The notes under the pieces were generated by a model. It saw only the letters and a program-made list of their open reading frames with translations, did not search any database and was not told the DNA's origin. A stretch of 64,000 nt of DNA from Homarus americanus (taxonomy: Eukaryota > Arthropoda > Malacostraca > Decapoda > Nephropidae): NCBI RefSeq assembly GCF_018991925.1, contig NW_024742338.1, forward strand, positions 4,952,769 to 5,016,768, given 5' to 3'. Shown one piece after another: positions 55,521-64,000 of this stretch. Position 1 is the first letter of the stretch, and every line of letters starts with the position of its first letter. Made by a program: the position numbers and the translations under genes.

Positions 55521-55859
55521 CTGTTTTCCCCCTAGTGTCTATGATAAAATTATTTTCCATTTATGCTCTGAAGGCATTGTACTTTCTTAGCATCAAGGAA
55601 TAAAATGAAAAACACTAAAGATTTCCGTTCAATGCCCATTCGTTACTTATAATGCAAGTTTAATAAAACGCCCAGCAATATCTTCTTTAGTTATGGTTTA
55701 TATTGTTAATTTTATCCAAGTAAACTAATTATACTGAGTTTTTCTATGAAGTTCACAAGTACCTCTTCTTTGAAGCTAAGAAAAAAATAGCCCAATAAAC
55801 AGTAATATTTTTCCCTAATTTTATAAGCGTTTCTTCAGGTGACACCAGTCTCGTTGAGG

Positions 55860-56632
55860 CCGTAGATAGAGTTCAGCCAACCGGGCGCCACTCAGCGAGT
55901 GGAAAGTATTTTCTGGCTATCTCCCACATAGTTTACAAACATGCTTATCCAATTGTAAAAATATTGTAGGGTTTCGTGATATTATGTTGTCTAGCACTCA
56001 GGATGGATGGAAACTCCAAGGTGGTGGTTTTCTTATATAATATAAGTTATATGGTAGACAGTCTGGTGCTGGAGATGCCGTGTGGTGAGGAGCTGCTCAG
56101 TAGACACGTTCGGTGAGTAGCGTGTTGAAGGAGGTAGATGTGTAGGAGCTTCGTTAGAGAAGATGTTGCCTGTTGCTGGCCTCCTGGTTGAATGAAAGCT
56201 GGACAGCGAGGAGCTTGCTTGGAGGTGTTGCGTGTTCAGGAACCGAGAGCAGAATGAATCTCAATGGAGAGACAGAGCTTATATACACAGCCGCCAGAAG
56301 TAAACCGTGGGAAGTCGCCGGTTTCTCGACCCGTTGCTAGGATACAGTAGCAGCTGGTGGCTGGTTGCTAGGATACTGTGGCATCTGGTGACGCCCCCCC
56401 CCCCCTTGGGCCGCTCGTTTGGTTGCTAGGGAAGACGTAGCAGGTGGCTGGTTGCTAGGATACTGTGGCATTGGAATGCGGCTACGCAGTTGTAGGGGAG
56501 ACGTCCACTACAATATATTCCAATTTTACTGAATAAACATCATTCTCTACAGTACGAGCGTAAACTTGTTCATCAGCGAAGTAACAACATAGGTGCCCGT
56601 ATGTCACCGAGTTGACCGAACTCTATCTACGG
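55860..56632. mobile_element. TIR element of unknown class, ~773 bp
   Basis: CCGTAGATAGAGTTCAGCCA at the left and the complement of the right end, CCGTAGATAGAGTTCGGTCA, form ~20-bp inverted termini with two mismatches. No target duplication is obvious. The interior has three to four direct copies of GGTTGCTAGGATACTGTGGC-type sequence (56335-56470) and a C-run. There is no transposase. Confidence 0.65.
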
Positions 56633-57930
56633 ACACTGGGAATTCCTAATTTTGATTAATATTATTTTTTAAAGAGTCTATTATTATTAAGCGAGACTTA
56701 TACTTCCTTATTGGATATTCCTTGGTTCACGTGTCTCATGCAAGAAGTGACTTTATGCCTGTGCTTGCTTAGTTGTTGAAATGCATAAATGCACATACAA
56801 CAACTCTTAAGAACATTCATACTGTATCTAATTTGTAGTTTCATGTAATATGTATTTTGTATAATATTTTGTTGATCATTTTGTCATAAGTAGAAAGTAA
56901 AGGTTCTCTTGTTTGTATATGGCAGTCGGTAGTCACCATTACATTGTAGGAATGAAAACAGCAATGCGTGTTTTTTATCGAACACTGATTACTTGTTGTA
57001 AAGAGACAGCTAATATGTGAACAGTGCCATTTAATGGGCTTATATCCTAAGAGATGCTTGAATAAATAATCACTTATCAGATTTTCTAAGAGGATACAAT
57101 TTTTATTCCATTTTGATTACAATAAATTGTACGTTCACATAAGAGACATTATGTGGACTTCCGTTTTTATTGGTCATTATCGAGTAATATTATGCCCCCA
57201 ATTTTGTTTACCTATTTTTGTTTTAATGCAAAACTCTTGAATCATTTTCAGTGTCAGAGCAACATGGTGCACTGGAGCGATTGTTTTTAATTTATGATAG
57301 AAACGAAACACGCTTTCTTTCTGCAGCAGCTTTTTTTTTTTTTTTTTTTTGCTCATGCACTATGTTATTTTGACAGTGATTCATCTCTAATAGTTTGTGA
57401 GTCAACTAATCAGTCACTGTACTAGTGAGGTGAGTGTCAGCACGACATACAGTATAATATAACAATCATTATTTTCATTTGTACAAAAATATGGTCCCAC
57501 CAGTGTGTGTGTGTGTGTGTGTGAGACACTGGCTAGTGCCGCTTCACTGTGCAGTACATACAGTATAACATGACACACATACACACAATATACATATTTT
57601 ATATCTAATATTATTACAATTAACAAGTGAGCAAGTTTGGGCGGACACCTAGGCAGTATATAAGACTACCATTATACTGTATATATATATATACACAGTA
57701 TATCATTGTTGAGTATTTATTGTGTTTGTTAAAGGTTCATAACATTTGTAACAACTCTTGTATTACAATACATTTGTCAGTTAATGTGTCTAACGCAGCA
57801 CGCTTGGCTTTGGAAATGTAAATGAAACTTCACAGTATTTTGAGCAAACATGTAAGGCATAATCTTTCCTGTGATAGTGTGTTGCTCCTGGGGCGAGAGT
57901 TTGGCTCTCTCATACCACCTACTGTCTCCA
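56633..57930. other. gene-free stretch
   Basis: AT-rich, with a T-run near 57332 and a (GT)n run near 57506. I see no exon or element ends. Confidence 0.5.
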
Positions 57931-57931
57931 C

Positions 57932-58745
57932 CACCCAGCTGACTTTCACACATCACGACCACCAAGCTGGCTCTCGCACACCACGACCACCCAGCTGGCT
58001 CTCTCACACCACGACCACCCATCTGGCTCTCGCACACCACAACCACCCATCTGGCTCTCTCACATCACGACCACCCAGCTGGCTCTCACGCCACGACCAC
58101 CCAGCTGGCTCTCTCACATCACGACCACCCAGCTGGCTCTCGCACACCACAAACCACCCATCTGGCTCTCTCACATCACGACCACCCAGCTGGCTCTCGC
58201 ACATCACGACCACCCAGCTGGTGGCTCACGACCACCAGCTGGCTCTCACACCACGACCACCCATCTGGCTCTCGCACACCACAACCACCCATCTGGCTCT
58301 CGCACACCACGACCACTCCAGCTGCCTCTCGCACAACCACCCAGCTGGCTCTCGCACACCACCACCACCCATCTGGCTCTCGCACACCACCACCACCCAT
58401 CTGGCTCTCGCACACCACAACCACCCATCTGGCTCTTGCACACCACAACCACCCAGCTGGCTCTGCACACCACCACCACCATCTGGCTCTCGCACACCAC
58501 CACCACCCATCTGGCTCTCGCACACCACAACCACCCATCTGGCTCTCTCGCACACCACAACCACCCAGCTGGCTCTCGCACACCACAACCACCCAGCTGG
58601 CTCTCGCACACCACAACCACCCATCTGGCTCTCGCACACCACAACCACCCAGCTGGCTCTCGCACACCACAACCACCCATCTGGCTCTCGCACACCACCA
58701 CCACCCATCTGGCTCTCGCACACCACCACCACCCATCTGGCTCTT
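57932..58745. repeat. large minisatellite, ~28-bp unit, about 29 copies
   Basis: The unit is CCACCCATCTGGCTCTCGCA plus CACCACAA, with variants CAGCTGG and CATCACGACC. Unit length is mostly 28-29 bp, so all frames stay open over long distances and give spurious proteins on both strands. A gradient from CACGACC (left) to CACAACC/CACCACC (right) variants is visible. Confidence 0.95.
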
Positions 58746-59218
58746 AATAGAGTTGTCATCATATGTGGTGCTATATCTCCCCTTCTGTGACGCCTCTGAA
58801 GTGTCGGGTGGTACAACACTGGCACTGACTCTCATGACACCGTAACCAAAGAGACCCCTCACATCTGCAACACCTCAATCATCAGTATTCCAGAATATCA
58901 GCCTGTAAACTTAAAAAAATAAATATTACTATCACTAGTTATTGTCACAGCTTGTCATTTCAGTTCAGAGATAATAATTTACATATATGCCAGCACATAA
59001 AACCATAACGCAAATAAAGTCATGATAAATACTAGTCACTTGATTGAGACCTTGGTAGGTGGCAAGTGGCAACACTACTTGGTAACATTGTGGCACTGTA
59101 CAGTAGTTCGAAAACATTGGTTGGGTTATGTCCTTACAGATTACATTCTCCTATACTTTTCTGGTGTCTGGTACACTAGCGAGGCAGGAGTTGGTGTGGG
59201 GCCTACTAGACCCTTATG

Positions 59219-59330
59219 CCACCAGCTGGCAGCGTGTGTTGTAGCACCACCAGCAGGCAGCGTGTGTTGTAGCACCATCAGCAGGCAGCGTGTGTTGTAG
59301 CACCATCAGCAGGCAGCACACGTCATAGCA
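59219..59330 (+). repeat. ~30-bp minisatellite (CAGCAGGCAGCGTGTGTTGT), four units
   Basis: Tandem copies of CAGCAGGCAGCGTGTGTTGT followed by AGCACCATCA; the last unit is diverged (CACACGTCAT). Confidence 0.9.
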
Positions 59331-59539
59331 CCATCAGGAAGATATGTGTACATTATTATCACACAGAGTAAGAGCGGGTCCCGACTGACCACAGTGTCTC
59401 CAGAGATGTCCCGGGCGAGACTTCCCTCAGGTGGCCGTGAGGCGGGGGCTCGTTTCCTCTTGTCTTTTAGTAACATGACTTAGTAAGATGAGGACGCTAT
59501 ATTTGCAATGCCCAAAGTTTTATAAGAGATTCGCCAGTT

Positions 59540-60410
59540 TTAATCACTGTCCTCAGGCACAAGAATAGTGCTATGGGGCGGCAGGTCATCAGCAGGTTCT
59601 ACCCTGATGACGGGAGGAGGGTAGAGCGAGAGGCTGGTTTGTGTGCCGCTGCTGGTGTAGGTGTTGGCTGGGCTTGTTGTAGAAGACGTGGAGGGGAGAG
59701 GACCAGTGGTGTCGGTCTGACTGGTGGTGGGAGTATGGCTGATTGTGTCAGTGGTGTAAGCAGGGTGAGAGGAGTCAGGGGAGCTGGTACTGTCGTCAGG
59801 GGTAATGACGTTGTCTGGGTTGGTGGATGGAATAGGAATACTGGTGTCAGCAGAGCAGGTGGTGGGAGTGTTGCTGGTGGTGGGAACAGGGCAGCTGCTG
59901 TCACTAGGGCTGGTAAGGGCTGGTGGCTTTGTTGTGTAGGACGCATAAGAGGGAGGAGCGGATGATGAGTGCTGGAGGTGGTGGAGGGAGGCGGGGGAGA
60001 GGCAGTTGTCAACTTTGCAGGGGGTACAGTTTGGTAGAGGGAAGAGGTCCTCGTACTTGGGCGGTACGTCAGAGAGCATGGAGTACTTAGGTGGTGGTGT
60101 GATGCGGCGTGCCCTCTCTTGTTCCGGTGTAGACTGCTGAGAGAATGTATATATGGTAAAAACTTCACTACCTCGAGTCACCAGGGGAGAGTCAGTGATA
60201 TTGTGAGGCAGCTGCGGGGTACGTTGCTGTCGGCTGGCGTGTGCTGGCATGATGACGGGTGTGGTGTTCCTGGGCAGCATGGACTGGTCATCACGGGTGA
60301 GCAGCTGGCGGGCGCACGCCAGGCGATAGCACACGAAGCGGATGACCACCGCTGCCACGATACACACCGCCAGGAACATTGACAAGAAGAACCCGTCCAT
60401 TGGGGAGAAC
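59540..60410 (-). CDS. last exon of a single-pass membrane protein with three PPxY motifs
   Basis: On the - strand a GTGTTGCAG acceptor opens the exon at 60410; it continues an earlier codon and runs about 289 codons to TAA at 59542-59540. It encodes FSPMDGFFLSMFLAVCIVAA, a ~22-residue membrane segment, then a Cys/Arg juxtamembrane stretch (CYRLACARQL). The cytoplasmic tail has TPPPKYSML, DVPPKYEDL and SAPPSYASY, all PPxY motifs that bind WW domains such as those of Nedd4-type ubiquitin ligases. The last ~130 residues are Ser/Thr/Pro-rich and end EDSD. The layout resembles Shisa, WBP1/VOPP1 and commissureless-type adaptors, but I do not recognise a family. The extracellular part and start codon must lie in exons not seen. 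Coding is supported by a long open frame with normal codon variety between two minisatellites. Confidence 0.72.
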
Positions 60411-60696
60411 CTGCAACACATGACACTTATTAGTATTTATTAGACTGACATGTTTACATTGTTACAATATGTATAAAGTAGCATAGCTCAGGCATCATGT
60501 CTTCTAAGATTTGATGTTAGTATTTAAAAGGAAAAATGTCTGTACAGTACTCATAACATGAATTAGTGCCACTAGAAGACAATGAATGGGTCCCATAGGC
60601 CTGCTTGCCTGGTATGGGCACAGCAGCCGCATACAGCATACTAAGCCTTTGATGCACAAGGAGGCAGTGTACCCGGTAATGCACTCTATTGCTTAA

Positions 60697-61693
60697 GGGC
60701 GGTGTCACACTAGCACCTTTTCCGCCATATAACTGCAGCAATTTTCTAAAAAAAAAAAAAAAATCTTGAGCTTTTGCCATCACAGGCGCATAGAGAACTA
60801 GGGCGTCAGTTTTTCCGCGTTCGTCAATTGTAAACAAAGAAGATGGCGTTGTATGCCTTCCTCTTCATTTTTTTTTACTGTATCTATCGTCCCTTGAATC
60901 CCACAGGCAACGATGAGATTTAATGTTTTCTGTCATGTATTCTTGAGACAGGCGTGTCCACACAGGACTAGAGAGGCCGTGAAAAAAGTTGAACACATGG
61001 TTCAATGTAAACAAATGGGGGGCCGGTGGCAGAAGCGGTATCGCTCTTGCCTTGCAAGCAAGATGTCACGGGTTCGATTCCCGGGCCGGTGGTTGTTGTT
61101 TGGACATACTTCCTAACCCCCATTAGTCCCTGTTCACCTAGCAGTAAAGTAGGTACCTGTTGTAAGTCGAAAGTTGCGAATTCGTATTCAGGGAGTTGTT
61201 GGAGCTTCCAATAACTTGATGACATAAAACCATTGACTCTTCAGGCTTCTACGCCCTTGACTCGTGAGACATAAAGGCAAGCATGCTTCCCTGTTGGGCA
61301 CTGTAAACACTTCTGCGCGTCACCTTACACAATGATGTAGGGGGGTGCCCAATAAAAAAAAAATGTAAACAAACGTATCAGATGCACAGTACAGTACAGT
61401 ATTTACAAATATCAACATCAATAAAAATTTGACACCTAAGCAATTTATTAAAAATGCTGTACTGAATACTTTTAAAATTAAATTAAGTTAATTTACGTTG
61501 TATATTTGATATAAATACCCTCATTGTCGAGTATAGATCTTGACTTGACCGCAAAAATTGGCTCAAGCCAGTCACGCGGAAACGATACGTTTCGTCTGAG
61601 CGAGACGCCCCCCCCCCCCAAAAAGCCAATTCGTGGAACAAGTGACGGAAACCAGGAAAGTTGACGGAATAGAGTGCTAGTGTGACGCCGCCT
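60697..61693. mobile_element. TTAA-flanked MITE with an inserted SINE
   Basis: The termini GGGCGGTGTCACACTAGCAC and, complement of the right end, AGGCGGCGTCACACTAGCAC are flanked by TTAA on both sides (60693-60696 and 61694-61697). TTAA duplications are typical of piggyBac and Kolobok elements; the class is not resolved. Without the SINE the element would be about 640 bp. It has no transposase. Confidence 0.85.
61016..61361 (+). mobile_element. tRNA-derived SINE, 346 bp, with 12-bp target duplication
   Basis: The head resembles tRNA-Ala(UGC): anticodon arm CTTGC-CTTGCAA-GCAAG at 61046-61062 and an exact B box GGTTCGATTCC at 61071-61081, with an A-box-like TGGCAGAAGCGG at 61027-61038. The acceptor stem does not pair, so it is not a functional tRNA gene. 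A ~250-bp body follows, with 'TTCACCTAGCAGTAAAGTAG', ending in an A-rich tail. AATGTAAACAAA flanks it exactly on both sides (61004-61015 and 61362-61373). Confidence 0.88.
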
Positions 61694-62104
61694 TTAAATG
61701 CCCCGATTGGGTGGACTTGGGGTGCCCCAGGTGCTGACCCCTAGCAAGGGGCGAGTGCTAAAAGATTCATTATATTGTAATGTACAAACAGGCATTTATG
61801 TGGATTTTTGCATTGATTTTTAGTCTTATTGTATTATTAAAGTCCAGGAAAAGACAATAATTGATGGTTGATGGCTGCTGTACTGTGGTATGAAAGGGAA
61901 GATAGATTACGTAAAAATTATTAAACTTTTGAAACGCAACTACTGTAATCCTTACTCTGTTGTAATACACTCACAGTGGTGAGTCTATGTTCAGACTTAT
62001 GGAGAAAGTATTGATGATAATGAATAAATATATCCATGCCGATGCACATGCATCGCGCAAAAAATTATGACCGTACGCATCGGTCACATTTGAGGTCTGG
62101 ATCG

Positions 62105-62400
62105 GCCCTGATGTGATGAGAACCTGTAATATGGATATGCTGCCTGACTACCAACCATGGTGGTCCGGGTTTGAAACTCGGCACCCAGAGGTGAATTGTT
62201 TACGTAAGGGATACAAGATAAAGGCGACATTTATATTCTTCTAGTAACATTTTTAATATTTCAAGGTCAAGACCGGTTCTCCACACCTTTTGTCAACACT
62301 ACAAACACGAAATGTTCAAAGCGGGTGTATAAGACATCCTTGATGTTCCCGTCACTTCTAAGTTTGTCTTATTGTTAATGCTCTAAATGTTGGCGTATAA
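62105..62400 (+). mobile_element. probable old tRNA-headed SINE
   Basis: A B-box-like CCGGGTTTGAAACTCGGC at 62166-62183 is preceded by a head-like segment. It is followed by a body shared with 7464-7610 (CACCTTTTGTCAACAC, CATCCTTGATGTTCCC). The ends and target duplication are not resolved. Confidence 0.45.
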
Positions 62401-62899
62401 TGATATGGGTGACATAATTCAGCGACATCACCAAAAAACAACTGTACTACAGTAAAGTTCACTGGCATGAATCACAAGCTAATAATTAAGTACAATGAAC
62501 AATGTTTTGGTTTGTAAACATATTGTGTGAAGCTTTTGTCCTCCACTATGACGGTGATCTGGTTGGTGCTGGGGGTGAGAGGGAGACGGTAATTCCCCGC
62601 CACACCCGCGCGCGTGTGCGTGTGTGTGTGTTACTCACCACAAGTAGATTAACTATTTCTTTTCCATTACGATCTTTTGATTAAAACCTCGTTCATCTCA
62701 ATTTTTCCCTCTATTATGTTTACTGTGGCAAATATGGGCGGTTCTCCTTGTGCACTTATTAGTCACTCCTTTATTTCTGATCGGAGTCCAGCCAAGAGCA
62801 GTTTTATTCAGAGTAAGTTTGAGGATTTGACATCCTCATCAGAAATCTTTTTGGCCTACTGCCTCATCCACTCACACTGTAACTCCTCATGTTCCACCC

Positions 62900-63445
62900 C
62901 ACAGGTAGTAGGAACACAGTGAGAGAGGCACAGGTAGTGAGAACACAGTGAGAGAGGCACAGGTAGTGGGAACACAATGAGAGCGGCACAGGTAGTGGGA
63001 ACACAGTGAGAGAGGCACAGGTAGTGGGAACACAATGAGAGCGGCACAGGTAGTGGGAACACAGTGAGAGAGGCACAGGTAGTGGGAACACAATGAGAGC
63101 GGCACAGGTAGTGGGAACACAATGAGAGCGGCACAGGTGGGAACACAATGAGAGGCACAGGTAGTGGGAACACAATGAGAGGCACAGGTAGTGGGAACAC
63201 AATGAGAGGCACAGGTAGTGAGAACACAGTGAGGCACAGGTATTGGGAACACAGTGAGAGGCACAGGTAGTGAGAACACAGTGAGGCACAGGTATTGGGA
63301 ACACAGTGAGAGAGGCACAGGTAGTGGGAACACAGTGAGGCACAGGTAGTGGGAACACAGTGAAAGGCACAGGTAGTGAGAACACAGTGAGGCACAGGTA
63401 GTGGGAACACAGTGAGAGGCACAGGTAGTGGGAACACAATGTGAG
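62900..63445. repeat. minisatellite, ~24-29-bp unit, about 20 copies
   Basis: The unit is GAGGCACAGGTAGTGGGAAC plus ACAGTGAGA, with length variants (lost GAGA or GCG). Long frames on the - strand here are repeat artefacts. Each unit contains CACAG|GTAGTG, a splice-site-like word. Confidence 0.95.
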
Positions 63446-64000
63446 GCCAAAGTATTACCTCCTGCTGGCCTCCCCAATTCCCCCAAGATTCAAGTCTCAT
63501 TAATTAAGCGTTCACTTCCTTGGATTGAGCACTGCAACTCTGGTGAAATTATCTCCGGTGAGGCGGGGAAAAACTCACCAGACCTCTTGGATAGGTCAGG
63601 ATAAGCTCTATTGATGACCCAACCTGCTATAATAATTACAGTACCTGTGTGAGTCATGTACTGTCCGGGCCAGCCCCCTGAGGCAACATAACCATATTAC
63701 AGTGTTTTGTCCGCCCATGTGATCACACCTTGTGTTTTCCTTGTTTTCTTTTCCCGTTTTTTTTTTCAAATTACTGCCGTTCGTAATAACCATGTTTCTA
63801 TTGTATGTCGTTTGCCTTGAAATTTGGAGTGTGTTCACCTTGGTCTATTACAGCCAGATGCTTCCGTCATTTTCATTTATTTAGAAGCTCGATCAGATTT
63901 TAACAAGTCCGAGGATAAATAAAATAGTCCAAATTTAGCAGAAATATACTGTGCAGTAATCACCTGAGGATTAGACACCCCAGCTTATTTTGCTTTAGAT
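63446..64000. other. gene-free stretch
   Basis: No exon, RNA gene or element end is recognised in the last ~550 bases. Confidence 0.5.

Noticed and set aside
57822..58862. Long open frames on both strands (up to 322 codons)
   Set aside because: They are translations of the 28-bp minisatellite; the His/Pro/Ser or Trp/Cys repeats shift phase with unit length and have no independent support.
61016..61090. Functional tRNA-Ala gene
   Set aside because: The anticodon arm and B box look right, but the acceptor stem cannot pair and the sequence is the head of a SINE with target duplications.
62856..63500. Three overlapping ~200-codon frames on the - strand rich in 'CVPTTCASL'
   Set aside because: Artefact of the 24-29-bp minisatellite at 62900-63445.

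Overview
The window is AT-rich, intron-rich animal DNA crowded with transposable elements. It is most probably from an arthropod, and a decapod crustacean fits best. That placement is an inference from the mix of Tigger/pogo, Penelope-like, BEL/Pao and tRNA-headed SINE sequences, very long (TA)n arrays and large introns; no ribosomal or mitochondrial marker is present.

Host genes. Two can be supported. The first, on the + strand, is the 3' part of a FAM120-family gene (constitutive coactivator of PPAR-gamma-like). Its exons lie at about 846-960, 3281-3479, 12050-12136, 12284-12438, 12574-12789, 12969-13064 and 32889-33305. Every splice phase agrees, and the 5' exons are left of the window. 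The last intron is about 19.8 kb and is almost entirely nested transposons. The second, on the - strand at 59540-60410, is the last exon of a single-pass membrane protein with three PPxY motifs; its upstream exons are outside the window or not recognised.

Layout. 1-13.1 kb: FAM120 exons, with scattered MITEs in the introns (1205-1791, 5394-5672, 9447-10195, a fold-back repeat at about 2690-3180). 13.1-32.9 kb: the mosaic terminal intron. It holds a four-level nest of Tigger-type elements (14.2-16.5 kb), a Penelope-like element split by two DNA elements (16.8-20.2 kb), a non-autonomous LTR retrotransposon with 1.7-kb LTRs in minus orientation (21548-26539), a MITE carrying a 3x tandem repeat (26.8-28.4 kb), a near-intact Tigger transposon (28702-31821) and another MITE (31849-32464). 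Five long (TA)n arrays all sit at element junctions. 33.3-42 kb: 3' UTR and intergenic DNA with degenerate minisatellites. 42.1-47.4 kb: a hAT-type element with an 8-bp target duplication, LINE fragments, and a pogo-TIR element that contains a second DNA transposon (44665-47035) with CACTGGTCAACA termini and an intact 555-codon gene. 47.9-52.7 kb: a decayed BEL/Pao retrotransposon on the - strand that has lost its reverse-transcriptase core. 53.7-56.6 kb: a Merlin-like element, LINE debris and a TIR element of unknown class. 57.9-64 kb: the PPxY gene between two large minisatellites, plus a TTAA-flanked MITE with a SINE inserted in it.

The genes do not form a pathway. The window mainly records repeated transposition into one large intron and one gene-poor interval. 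The best candidate for something under-described is the 555-codon transposon at 44665-47035, followed by the non-autonomous LTR element with its small membrane/coiled-coil protein and the family of pogo-type termini built from repeats of a TWAACG core.
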